Source: Lachnospiraceae bacterium
GTDB taxonomy: Bacteria > Bacillota > Clostridia > Lachnospirales > Lachnospiraceae
NCBI GenBank assembly: GCA_910574885.1
Contig: CAJTDD010000011.1
Location: forward strand, 1-64,000
Reading direction: 5' to 3'
DNA length: 64,000 nt
The position numbers and the translations under genes were made by a program. The notes beneath the pieces are model-generated. The model was not told the origin of the DNA and ran no database searches. It worked only from the letters and a program-made list of their open reading frames with translations. The number at the start of each line of letters is the position of its first letter. Within the stretch, counting starts at the first letter, position 1. Of the stretch, positions 33,828 to 42,616 are shown piece by piece.

Positions 33828-35123
33828 TCAAATACTCCCGTTTGATTGTTTCACTGTATCTCTTCTGGTGGCATAGTAAAAAACATCTATCCCTTTTATC
33901 CTGCCACACCATTCACCCCTTTCATCCATGTCCCAGATCATCCTCTGGACCGGCAGTGAAAGATTCCGGCAGCCTTCATAAAGCTTCTTGCAGCCGTTCT
34001 GTAGGATCTCCCTCTTTTTCGCTTTAAAAGGGCAGTAGTCATGTACACCGGCATCCAGACATTCCCCGCATTTTTTGTGGTTTCCGTCACACTTCACCCG
34101 CATTTTCTTGTCCATGTCGTAAGCCTCAAAAACCAGCTTCAGATTTCTTTTTGAAAGACCTTCCAATACAGGATGAAGGCTCCGGTACTGATTGACGCCT
34201 GGCGCACATAGAAATGTATCTCCGGACAGATAATGGGCAATCGTTCCTTTTAGTGCCCCTTCTGTCACATACATTGTTTCAGCATCCAAATTCCCGATTA
34301 CATGCACCGGGCTGCCAGAAGAGACACCCATCTGATAGTTAGCGCTGGAAAGCCAGATGTATTTTCTGGAGTCTGTCGCAAAATCAAGCCGTATCTGGAA
34401 TCCTTGTATTTGTCCTTCCATAGAGAGAATCGGAATCAGGATACCAGAGTTTTTGGCTGTAAAATGGATACTCCAAGCTCCATCTTCACATTGATAGAAC
34501 CCAGGTACTCCTTTTATAGTACATCCCTTGTCTTCCAACCGTTCCACCAGTTTTTTGATTCCAAATAACGGAACACTCCGGTATCTCTGTACAGCAATCT
34601 GCTCCGGCGTTAATCCGCGTTTCTGCAAGTCTTCCTGATGCTTCCGTGATAGTGTAAGCATGGAAAGCATCTGGGAATAGGTCTGGTCGATTTCCAGATC
34701 TGAAGCCCGTTCGCTGTTTACTGGTGCTGGCGGTTCCAAATCCCTTTCCAGTCTTACTGGCTTTTGGTAATTATCCCGGTACTGTCCGAGATTCAATGCC
34801 TCCCGGATCTGCTGGTTTGCCTCCGTTTTTGTGACATTATACAGCTTGGAATACAGATCCAGCATCCCGCCGTGCGCATCGCAATAATTACAGCGGAACA
34901 CATTTTTTTCAATATTGATGTTCAGCTTTCCCGTCTTGTGATTGCAAAATGGACAGTCCACGTCATACGACCTCGCATTTTTACGCCGGATGGTAAGATT
35001 CAGCACCTGCACCACATCCCGGATGTCGTAGCCAAATCCAGATATATCATACCTTGTCGGGCGCAGCCCGCCCACCCCGTCAGGGGTATGCATTACGGGA
35101 TGCCCGGACGGGTATACATCCAT
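33828..35123 (-). CDS. CHC2 zinc-finger DNA primase of a conjugative element
   Basis: About 431 residues. The zinc finger CPFCNHKTGKLNI to FRCNYCDAHGG (residues about 58-85) is of the DnaG/CHC2 type. Later residues (SPVHVIGNLDAETMYVTEGALKG, KLVFEAYDMDKK) look like a Toprim domain, with a glutamate in VTEGALKG and an aspartate pair in YDMD. A cysteine-rich loop near 365-385 may hold another zinc. It would prime synthesis on the transferred single strand. The ATG at 35123 has GGAGG 7 nt upstream. The product appears complete. Confidence 0.8.
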   Translation of the reverse strand: MDVYPSGHPVMHTPDGVGGLRPTRYDISGFGYDIRDVVQVLNLTIRRKNARSYDVDCPFCNHKTGKLNINIEKNVFRCNYCDAHGGMLDLYSKLYNVTKTEANQQIREALNLGQYRDNYQKPVRLERDLEPPAPVNSERASDLEIDQTYSQMLSMLTLSRKHQEDLQKRGLTPEQIAVQRYRSVPLFGIKKLVERLEDKGCTIKGVPGFYQCEDGAWSIHFTAKNSGILIPILSMEGQIQGFQIRLDFATDSRKYIWLSSANYQMGVSSGSPVHVIGNLDAETMYVTEGALKGTIAHYLSGDTFLCAPGVNQYRSLHPVLEGLSKRNLKLVFEAYDMDKKMRVKCDGNHKKCGECLDAGVHDYCPFKAKKREILQNGCKKLYEGCRNLSLPVQRMIWDMDERGEWCGRIKGIDVFYYATRRDTVKQSNGSI

Positions 35124-35277
35124 AAACACGCCTCCTCTCGTTATCAGAGCATTCCGGGAACTCCCAATCTGCTTTCAATAGATAATATTATACGTATAGA
35201 ATACGCAGATATTAAGTAAAGCTTTCTGGAATAACTCTGGTAACTGTTTTTAATTTAAAAAGGGTTCATTTCTCTGA

Positions 35278-36411
35278 CTAACCAGCCATTGGCATAGCCG
35301 CATTTAAAAGGACTCTGGCTGCAGCCGGGATCAGATGGTTCTTGCCAGAATAACTCTGTGCGAACCACTCCAGATTCTTTGGGCTTTCTACTGCAACCTG
35401 TCCCATGGTCTTGCCGCCAAACTTCCCATTCCCGGTAATCACTACCTGCGTAGCCTGTTCATACGTCATGCGCTGTACCAGTTCTTCTACCGGAAGTGAT
35501 TCATCCAGAGAAGCGGTGGGAGAGTACTGACTGGAAGCCTGGGAATTTCCCTGCATCTGCGGCATCTGACCTGCCTGCTGGTTCTGATTTCCAGAACTAT
35601 TCTGCATCTGGGGCATTACTGACGGATTCTGCCCGATCGTTGTGCCTTTTTCCTGAGCCTGCTGATAAAACTGGTTCATCATAGGATTGGATTGTGCCGA
35701 CGCCGAAGACTGCTGATTAGCTGTTCCCCGCGGCATAGTCTGTGACTGATTGCCCTGGTTCTGCGCGGTTGCCTTCATACCTTGATTTTCCGTCATGGCA
35801 GGCTGCATCTGCGGGTTCCCTGTCATGGCAGGCTGTAGATTCTGTCCATACTGATTAGCAGGCGGGATATTGTTTCCCTGCATACCAGACTGCATCTGTG
35901 GGTTCCACGTCATGCCTCCCTGCGGGGTATCATTTCCTTGTACCTGGGATTGCGCCGTCATACTTGGAATCTGGATTCCCGCATCTACCTGCATGGGATC
36001 ATTTTCTTCCCCTACATCTGCAAACTGTAACCCAAACCCAGCATCAGAGAGCGCACGCCCTACGGCAGCCGTTTCCGCCATCTCCAAAAATTTGTCTCCA
36101 AAATTCGGATCATTGGTCCGGAACCTCTGGGAAAAGGCATTGGCAACGTAATTTTCCTCTGCGTCGCATTTATCCAGATAGATCCTTGCCTCCACGATTG
36201 CCATGTTCTCCGTAAAACTTCGGATACTGCTGACAATCTTTCCTAACGGGTAGACAAGGCGAAACCACAGCTTCCGGTACTTCACGTCCAGATAAAGCTG
36301 ATCCTCCTGTCCCTCCTTAGTAAGTGTCCTTGCAAGTTCCATCGGGTTAAATCCCTCTACACGATTCAATGCTGCAACCGCCTCTGACCGGTCATATAAC
36401 TTTTCTTTCAT
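35278..36411 (-). CDS. Putative ssDNA-annealing/recombination protein with Gln/Met-rich tail
   Basis: 377 residues. Residues 1-140 form a folded domain with SIRSFTENMAIVEARIYLDK and AETAAVGRALSDAGFG. The latter resembles the ETxAVGRALxxxGxG signature of Rad52/Sak3-like annealing proteins. From about 145 to 300 the chain is a low-complexity Gln/Asn/Met/Pro linker with repeated PQMQ and TGNPQMQ units. A short folded tail follows (LPVEELVQRMTYEQA, KTMGQVAVESPKNLEWF). It would cooperate with SSB and primase. The assignment is tentative. Confidence 0.5.
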   Translation of the reverse strand: MKEKLYDRSEAVAALNRVEGFNPMELARTLTKEGQEDQLYLDVKYRKLWFRLVYPLGKIVSSIRSFTENMAIVEARIYLDKCDAEENYVANAFSQRFRTNDPNFGDKFLEMAETAAVGRALSDAGFGLQFADVGEENDPMQVDAGIQIPSMTAQSQVQGNDTPQGGMTWNPQMQSGMQGNNIPPANQYGQNLQPAMTGNPQMQPAMTENQGMKATAQNQGNQSQTMPRGTANQQSSASAQSNPMMNQFYQQAQEKGTTIGQNPSVMPQMQNSSGNQNQQAGQMPQMQGNSQASSQYSPTASLDESLPVEELVQRMTYEQATQVVITGNGKFGGKTMGQVAVESPKNLEWFAQSYSGKNHLIPAAARVLLNAAMPMAG

Positions 36412-36661
36412 TCGCTTACGCTCCTTTCATTCTCTTCGTGAAAATGAAATGCAGACGATACCCTTTCATAAGAGTAATAGTCTGCATTTCTTTCAGATTG
36501 GAAAATTCTTCTGTTTTTTACACTTTTTTAATAATTTACCGAAATACCATACATAAAACCAGGAATATACCTAATGATACCAGGATCATTTCCGCAATCC
36601 CGTGTTTCCTCATAAGATATACTCCCAAAATGAGAGAAATCATCAGCTTCATTCCTACCTC

Positions 36662-36952
36662 CTATGGATGTAAATTACAGCTATGCATGTAACATTCCTC
36701 AATATCGCAATACCGGTTCGGTTCATCGCATACAATGCAGGGATCGCACACAGGATACCATTTTTCCCGTAATAACTCGACGGTCAAATCCCGTATCTCC
36801 CCCAGTATGGATATATCCCATGGAAATTTCACATCTGAATTTTCATCATCTTCAAATTGCAAAAATGTCAGACACATTTTATATACTGCGTTGTCTAGTA
36901 CGTCATTGCGTTCTAACATTTCTTTTGTAAATTCTAATTCCTTCTGTTCCAT
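36662..36952 (-). CDS. Small cysteine-containing hypothetical protein
   Basis: 96 residues, acidic, with no membrane segment. It begins MEQKELEFTKEMLERND and has the cysteine-rich C-terminus PVCDPCIVCDEPNRYCDIE, suggesting a metal site. Ribosome-binding site GAGGTGGAAG lies 7 nt before the ATG. It sits between the putative annealing protein and a zinc-ribbon remnant in the same orientation, so it is part of the element module. Function unknown. Confidence 0.55.
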   Translation of the reverse strand: MEQKELEFTKEMLERNDVLDNAVYKMCLTFLQFEDDENSDVKFPWDISILGEIRDLTVELLREKWYPVCDPCIVCDEPNRYCDIEECYMHSCNLHP

Positions 36953-36972
36953 TTTCTTCCACCTCGTTTACT

Positions 36973-37248
36973 TCACTCTGTAAAAAGACCACTTTGCCAG
37001 CCGCATTTACGACACTCATAGGACCAGCAGCCGCCTCCGTTAGCAAGATCAGCCTAGTCAAAAGCAAATGCTTTCTCACGCTTTGATAAAGGCTTCATCC
37101 GTCCGTTCTTCATGCAAAAAGGCTTTTCCGTAGACAGATTCACCGATACCTGCAGATTCCTCTGTTCATGCCTTGTAATTCTTGTACTGTTACATACCGG
37201 ACAGCAGTTACCTTCTCTCGTATCACTAATTGGTATTTTTTCTATCAT
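36973..37248 (-). pseudogene. Zinc-ribbon protein gene with an in-frame TAG
   Basis: The start at 37248 encodes MIEKIPISDTREGNCCPVCN and continues for 64 codons to a TAG at 37054-37056. The same frame then continues ADLANGGGCWSYECRKCGW to a TGA at 36973. CPVC near the start and CRKC after the stop would together make a four-cysteine zinc ribbon. The stop therefore cuts the metal site in two. CAG to TAG is a likely origin. Function unknown. Confidence 0.6.
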
Positions 37249-37287
37249 CCGTTTTTCCCTTTCTTATGGCAGTTTACAGCTTTTTCT

Positions 37288-37494
37288 TTAAACTGCCAGC
37301 TTCAATTGTTCCATCTCTTTTGGTTTCTGCCTTTGTTCTGCATCATAATATCCTTGGATTCTCTGCCCTAAGACTGTATTGCGCTTTCCGCTGTCATCCG
37401 TATGGATACACTGGCATACTGCCTTCCAGTCTCCAACCAGATAAACCTTGCATTTCGCCCTGGTAATCGCTGTATAGAGGATGTGGAGCTCCTA
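37288..37494 (-). pseudogene. C-terminal fragment of a RecD-like helicase
   Basis: On the minus strand, codons from about 37493 read ELHILYTAITRAKCKVYLVG, then KAVCQCIHTDD, to a TAA at 37288. YTAITRAK is the helicase motif VI region of UvrD/RecD-type enzymes and the tail matches RecD2-like ATPases. Only the last 67 residues remain. A TAG lies directly upstream in frame, and the break coincides with the 5' limit of the integrase fragment on the other strand. Confidence 0.7.
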
Positions 37495-38093
37495 TAGAAT
37501 TACCTGTTATCCTGGCTGCCTTTTATGGTATGAGACGAAGCGAAATTGTCGGTTTAAAATGGAACTGCATTAATTTCGCGAAAAAGACCATCTCTATTCA
37601 ACACGTTGTTACGGATATTTATTTAGACGGCCACTTAGTTACTATCGAAAAAGATAAAACAAAAACCAAGTCAAGCACAAGAACGCTTCCTTTGGTGAAA
37701 CCGTTCGAAGATGCGCTTATAGAATTGAAAGAACAGCAGAAGCAGCAACAGAAGCTATGTGGTAACGCTTATAACAAAGATTATTTGGAATATGTTCTCA
37801 GAGATAAGATGGGAAATAGGATAAAACCAGGATACGTCAGCCAGCATTTTAGAATCGTCCTGACAAAGAATAACCTGAAGCTGATACGCTTCCATGATCT
37901 CAGGCATAGCTGTGCAAGTTTGCTGTATGCGAACGGCGTTGACTTGAAGGCCATTCAGGAATGGCTAGGGCATAGTACGATTACTACAACTGCCAATACT
38001 TACACCCATTTTGATTTCAGTAAAAAAGTACAATCTGCTGAAGCAATTATGGGGAATTATCCCGCACAGATCGAGCAAAAGCGGGAGGGATGA
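37494..38093 (+). pseudogene. Tyrosine recombinase (integrase) catalytic-domain fragment
   Basis: The frame opens ELPVILAAFYGMRRSEIVGL without a start codon. It contains all C-terminal catalytic residues: Arg in GMRRSE, a lysine-bearing beta hairpin (KDKTKTKSSTRTLPLV), HDLRHSCASLL, EWLGHSTI and the nucleophile in ANTYTHF. The arm-binding and core-binding domains are missing, cut at the same point as the RecD fragment. An internal ATG at 37530 gives 187 residues that would be inactive alone. It lies 70 bp from the 3' end of tRNA-Leu and points at it, the classical place for an integrase next to its attachment site. Confidence 0.85.
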
Positions 38094-38163
38094 TTTGGAG
38101 GGATGCTCCTTCATCAAAAATAAAAAAAGACTTATCAATCCGCAAAATAAGCCTTTTTACAAG

Positions 38164-38249
38164 TGCCGCAGACCGGAATCGAACCGGTACGGGTATCACT
38201 ACCCACGGGATTTTAAGTCCCGGGCGTCTGCCAGTTCCGCCACTGCGGC
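38164..38249 (-). tRNA. tRNA-Leu (UAA)
   Basis: An 86-nt class II tRNA on the minus strand. Acceptor GCCGCAG/CTGCGGC, anticodon loop CTTAAAA (TAA), long variable arm GGGTAGTGATACCC, T loop GTTCGATTC. Its 3' end faces the integrase fragment 70 bp away. Confidence 0.95.
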
Positions 38250-38277
38250 ATTCCATATGATGTTCTCACATCATAAA

Positions 38278-38350
38278 TGGGACCTATAGGGCTCGAACCT
38301 ATGACCCTCTGCTTGTAAGGCAGATGCTCTCCCAGCTGAGCTAAGATCCC
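38278..38350 (-). tRNA. tRNA-Val (UAC)
   Basis: 73 nt on the minus strand. Acceptor GGGATCT/AGGTCCC, anticodon loop CTTACAA (TAC), discriminator A. It lies 28 nt upstream of tRNA-Leu in the cluster. Confidence 0.95.
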
Positions 38351-38413
38351 AAATTATGAAACTATGACACTTCGTATCTAACGAAAAAACATCCGCCAAA
38401 TACTCCATATCAA

Positions 38414-38487
38414 CGACCCAGAAGAGACTCGAACTCTCGACCTCCGCCGTGACAGGGCGGCGCTCTAACCAACTGAGCCACTGGGCC
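38414..38487 (-). tRNA. tRNA-Asp (GUC)
   Basis: 74 nt on the minus strand. Acceptor GGCCCAG/CTGGGTC, anticodon loop CTGTCAC (GTC), discriminator G as expected for Asp. Confidence 0.95.
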
Positions 38488-38562
38488 AAACTATAAAAAT
38501 ATCTATCTTCACTATATGATAAGGAATCCTCCGCCCTGCGGGTTCCTCCTTACCATAAGCAA

Positions 38563-38636
38563 TGGACCTTCGGGGACTCGAACCCAGGACCGATCGGTTA
38601 TGAGCCGATTGCTCTAACCAACTGAGCTAAAGGTCC
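38563..38636 (-). tRNA. tRNA with CAU anticodon (elongator Met or Ile2)
   Basis: 74 nt on the minus strand. Acceptor GGACCTT/AAGGTCC, anticodon loop CTCATAA. The body beginning GGACCTTTAGCTCAGTTGG resembles the tRNA-Ile2 of Bacillus as I recall it, whose C34 is changed to lysidine. Elongator Met cannot be excluded. It is not an initiator, since position 1 pairs with 72. Confidence 0.85.
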
Positions 38637-38663
38637 AAAATCATTAAGTCCCTTATAGGACTA

Positions 38664-38736
38664 AGCCGATGATCGGACTCGAACCGATAACCTGCTGATT
38701 ACAAATCAGCTGCTCTGCCAATTGAGCCACATCGGC
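38664..38736 (-). tRNA. tRNA-Thr (UGU)
   Basis: 73 nt on the minus strand. Acceptor GCCGATG/CATCGGC, anticodon loop TTTGTAA (TGT), T loop GTTCGAGTC, discriminator T. Confidence 0.93.
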
Positions 38737-38773
38737 GCTTATAAGAAAAGCACCATATCGGCGCATTCCCAAA

Positions 38774-38845
38774 TGACTCCAACGGGAATCGAACCCGTGT
38801 TACCGCCGTGAAAGGGCGATGTCTTAACCGCTTGACCATGGAGCC
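38774..38845 (-). tRNA. tRNA-Glu (UUC)
   Basis: 72 nt on the minus strand. Acceptor GGCTCCA/TGGAGTC, anticodon loop CTTTCAC (TTC), T loop GTTCGATTC. It is the first tRNA of the six-gene cluster in transcription order. Confidence 0.95.
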
Positions 38846-38954
38846 ATATCTCGGTACTCACATTCCGTGCTGACCGAGATTTATATTACCATACCTGCCA
38901 ACAAAATGCAACACTTTTTTCACATTTTTTATTATTTTTTTCAAACACCTTTCC

Positions 38955-41900
38955 CTACTCCAACAATTCCAGGAAATCCTCCTTGCTCATATTCCCAAGC
39001 TGCCCCGCGCCGCTTCCAATTACCTGCTCTAAAAGCTCTTTCTTCGACTCCTGGACCTTCTGAATCTTCTCCTCCACGGACCCCTTTGCGATAAGCTGAT
39101 AAACCGTAACCTTCTTATCCTGTCCAATCCTGTGTGCCCGGTCCGTCGCCTGATTCTGAACCGCAAGATTCCACCACGGGTCATAATGAATCACCACATC
39201 CGCCCCCGTAAGGTTCAGCCCCACGCCGCCGGCCTTGAGAGATATCAAGAACACCTGCGTATCGTCCTCATTAAAATTCTTCACCAGTTTCAACCGTTTT
39301 TCCTTGGCTGTCTCCCCAGTAATCATGTAATAGGACATACCATTTGCCTCAAGCTTCTCCCTGATAATTTCCAGCATCGACACAAACTGCGAAAATAACA
39401 GGATCTTATGGCCACCCTCTGCTGCCCTCTGCACCAATTCCAAACATGCCTCAAGCTTAGCGGATTCTCCCTTATAATTCTCGAAACACAACGACGGGTC
39501 GCAGCAGATCTGCCGGAGCTTAATCAGCTCCGCAAGAATTTTAAGCTTATTTTTCCGAAATTCTGCCCCGTCCTGTCCGGCAATCTGATGCCGCATATAC
39601 ACCACTTGCCCATCGTATAATTCCTGCTGCTTTTTCTCGAATTTGACAAAGTGAGTCTTCTCAATCTTATCCGGAAGATCCTTGAGTACATCCTTCTTCA
39701 ATCTCCGCAGGATGAACGGCGCGGTCATCTTCTGAATCCGCTCCATTGCCGCCTCGTCTTGATTTTTGGCAATCGGCGTCTCAATCTCCCTCTTAAACAC
39801 CTCATACCGATACAAGAATCCCGGCATCAAATAGTCAAAAATACTCCAAAGTTCACTGAGCCTGTTTTCAATCGGCGTCCCGGTCAACGCATACCTGGTC
39901 TTGCTCTTGATAACCTTCACAGCTTTTGCCGCCACAGTCTGATGGTTCTTAATATACTGTGCCTCGTCAATAATCTGGTACAGGAACTCCTTTCCCTCAT
40001 AGAACACAGCATCACGTTTCAGCAGATCATAAGAAGTGACCAGCACATCCGCCTCCTGATAGTTCTCAAGTTTTTTCCGGCGTTCCTCCTGAGTCCCTGC
40101 AATCAGAAGAAACTCAAGTTCAGGAGCAAATTTTCGGATCTCCTCCCCCCAGTTAAACACCAGCGAAGCAGGTGCTACCACCAGAGATGTGCCTTCCTTT
40201 CCTTCCTGCTTCGCCGCAAGCAGCACAGCAATGACCTGTAAGGTCTTTCCCAACCCCATATCGTCAGCCAAAATCCCGCCAAACTGAAATGCCTCCAGCG
40301 TCCGTAACCATCGGAACCCATTTTTCTGGTAATTCCTCAACACCCTGACAAGGGACTTAGGAGGCTGGAAATCCGAATCATTTACCGTCTTAAATCCTCT
40401 CACCAAGTTCTTGAAATGGCTGTCACGCTCACTATAGACACTCTCGTTCTCCTCAAGCATCTTGTCCAGATACAAAGTCCGGTACAGCGGAAGTTCTACC
40501 TTTCCTTTGACAAAATCCTTGGCAGACAAGTGCAGGGAATCCATCATCTCACTGAGCATCTCATAAGAATTGTCCTCAAGGTCTACGAAATCACCGTTTT
40601 TCAGCCTATGATACTTCTTCTTGCTTCGGTAGCTGGAAAGAATATCCAACAGTTCCTCCATAGGCAGATCCTCCGTAGCAATATCCAGATTTAACAGCCC
40701 GCTGGAAATAGATACCCCCACCGACATATTCATTTTCCGTGTAATCTTCAAGTTGGAGAAACGGTTGGTACACTGTACCTCTCCCAGATTCAAAAGCCCG
40801 TCTACGCCCTTAGCCAGCGCCTGGTACATGCACTCTTCATCCTTCCCACAGTCAAGCTCCCGCTTTTTCTCATCCAAATGCGGAAACCACTGCCGGACCA
40901 GAAACAAAATCTCTCTCTCCTTATGCTCCTCCCGGGGAATATTTCCATGCTCCTCCTCAGGCTTTAAAATTGCAAATTCCACCTCGCCATAGCGCACATG
41001 GGGCTTACAGGTAATATTGTTATTTTCCGCATCAAGATAGAACACAAACTCTGCCTCAGGCGGCAGATAGCGGTTAATCTCCTCCTCGTCCTCTTCCGTC
41101 ACATCTACTACGTCACGAATCTGGGGCAGCACAGAATAGTAAAAGTCTGACAGCGTATTTCTCCCTATCCGGAAAGATCTGCCTACTGCGCCCTGTTTCA
41201 TAACAAGAGGACGGATCTTTCTCAGGAATTCTTCATCCAGCCTGTATAAAATATCGTCTTCGATAAAGTATGCGGTATTGACGCCGTAAAACAGAAATGG
41301 AATATTACAATCCACAGAAATCCCATGGAAAATTTTTCCCTTATCCAACTGATTCTTCCGAATTACCATAGCAATCTTAGGATTCCCGTCTCGGCATGTC
41401 AACTCGCATTTCTTTTTACCGTCGTCATCCTTCTTTTCATAGGGAACCCTTTCCCCGGAAGCAATCTCATAGAAACGGTCCAGACGCCACCCGAACAATC
41501 CCATCTCATTTTTCTTTACCAATGATTTCCGGGTATACGCGCCTGATTCAATCACTCGGTTGCCGAACTCAATCTCTTCCCTTACAAGGCTTCCAATAAA
41601 CTCAATCCACAGCCTCCCTTGGGGGGTAAAATTCTCCAGCCTATGGTTAATCTGCATATTCGTACCATAATTTCCCATGGCAGAATTTCTTACGTTTGAT
41701 GAGAACTCAAACAGATCTTTTATTAGAAGCATCTTCTTCTGCCCAATCTTAAAAGAAACTGTCAGTTTTCCATCCTTATTTACCAGCCGTGGCTTCAGCA
41801 TAACGCTCTCATCGCTTCCCATAACATCAGAAATGGTCTGATTCGCCCGGTTCGTCTGGAAAGAACGGATAATCTCGTTTCCCCACAAGTCAGTGGCGTC

Positions 41901-42575
41901 CCCCAGGCGGTTCTTGTCCAAATACTCGGAAAGCAGCTGCATCAGCGCCGCAATATGCTCACAGTTGTCCATCTGCGTATAGTAACGATAGAAATTCCTG
42001 GCGTACATCCCGCAGCAGCAGTCCGCCGACACCACCTTGTCTCTTGCAAATACAATCCGGACCGGGAAACAGGTCTTTCCGCTGTCCACCACTCCCTCTA
42101 TAATCCCGAGCATCTCGTCCCATCCCTCGAAATACCCCACGTCAATCGTTTCCAGCTTGATTTTGTCCGCCGCCAAAAGCGCCTTTCCCTGCCGTACCGA
42201 ATCCAACGGCAAGTGCAGCGACTCCTTAATCTTGACCTTGTCAAAATACGCATAAGGCTCCATAGCTCCTGTCTTTATCTGTCCGTCCTTCCACGTATAT
42301 TTTTCCTTCTGTTCCTCAAAGTCCTTAATCGCGTACAAAACCGCCGCCATATGCTTACAGCAGCTCCCGCTCTTAGCGTGGGGGCAGCTGCAGTTCATCC
42401 TGCATGACTCCGGGTTCTCATATCCGGTAATCCTCACCTCATATCTGCGCCGCTCGACTACCGCCGCCGTATAAACGCCGTCCGCTTCCTCAAGTTCCAT
42501 AACCCTGCCCCTGTCAAAATATTCCTTCCCCAGAAGCAGCGTATTTTTCTGAAATCTGTCCATCCATTTTTCCAT
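38955..42575 (-). CDS. SWIM-domain SNF2 family helicase
   Basis: 1206 residues. An N-terminal SWIM zinc finger (CSCPHAKSGSCCKH, residues about 62-75) is followed by a long SNF2-associated region. A complete SNF2 motor lies from about 750: Walker A ADDMGLGKTLQ, DEAQ-type motif II IIDEAQYIKN, ALTGTPIENRLSELW, then LLFSQFVSMLE, SLKAGGVGLNLTGAD and ATDRAHRIGQ. Such bacterial enzymes act as ATP-driven DNA translocases of uncertain role. It lies just downstream of the tRNA cluster in the same orientation. A second SNF2 gene with a separate SWIM gene is at 50014-53442. Confidence 0.93.
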   Translation of the reverse strand: MEKWMDRFQKNTLLLGKEYFDRGRVMELEEADGVYTAAVVERRRYEVRITGYENPESCRMNCSCPHAKSGSCCKHMAAVLYAIKDFEEQKEKYTWKDGQIKTGAMEPYAYFDKVKIKESLHLPLDSVRQGKALLAADKIKLETIDVGYFEGWDEMLGIIEGVVDSGKTCFPVRIVFARDKVVSADCCCGMYARNFYRYYTQMDNCEHIAALMQLLSEYLDKNRLGDATDLWGNEIIRSFQTNRANQTISDVMGSDESVMLKPRLVNKDGKLTVSFKIGQKKMLLIKDLFEFSSNVRNSAMGNYGTNMQINHRLENFTPQGRLWIEFIGSLVREEIEFGNRVIESGAYTRKSLVKKNEMGLFGWRLDRFYEIASGERVPYEKKDDDGKKKCELTCRDGNPKIAMVIRKNQLDKGKIFHGISVDCNIPFLFYGVNTAYFIEDDILYRLDEEFLRKIRPLVMKQGAVGRSFRIGRNTLSDFYYSVLPQIRDVVDVTEEDEEEINRYLPPEAEFVFYLDAENNNITCKPHVRYGEVEFAILKPEEEHGNIPREEHKEREILFLVRQWFPHLDEKKRELDCGKDEECMYQALAKGVDGLLNLGEVQCTNRFSNLKITRKMNMSVGVSISSGLLNLDIATEDLPMEELLDILSSYRSKKKYHRLKNGDFVDLEDNSYEMLSEMMDSLHLSAKDFVKGKVELPLYRTLYLDKMLEENESVYSERDSHFKNLVRGFKTVNDSDFQPPKSLVRVLRNYQKNGFRWLRTLEAFQFGGILADDMGLGKTLQVIAVLLAAKQEGKEGTSLVVAPASLVFNWGEEIRKFAPELEFLLIAGTQEERRKKLENYQEADVLVTSYDLLKRDAVFYEGKEFLYQIIDEAQYIKNHQTVAAKAVKVIKSKTRYALTGTPIENRLSELWSIFDYLMPGFLYRYEVFKREIETPIAKNQDEAAMERIQKMTAPFILRRLKKDVLKDLPDKIEKTHFVKFEKKQQELYDGQVVYMRHQIAGQDGAEFRKNKLKILAELIKLRQICCDPSLCFENYKGESAKLEACLELVQRAAEGGHKILLFSQFVSMLEIIREKLEANGMSYYMITGETAKEKRLKLVKNFNEDDTQVFLISLKAGGVGLNLTGADVVIHYDPWWNLAVQNQATDRAHRIGQDKKVTVYQLIAKGSVEEKIQKVQESKKELLEQVIGSGAGQLGNMSKEDFLELLE

Positions 42576-42616
42576 CGTTAAACCCGCTCTTTTCTATCCA
42601 ACCTATAGACGCAGCG

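Noticed and set aside
38140-38180. Direct repeat of the tRNA-Leu 3' end as an att site at another place in the window
   Set aside because: I looked around 5.2-8.6 kb and 17.9-18.2 kb and saw only short matches such as TTTTACAA, which are not convincing.
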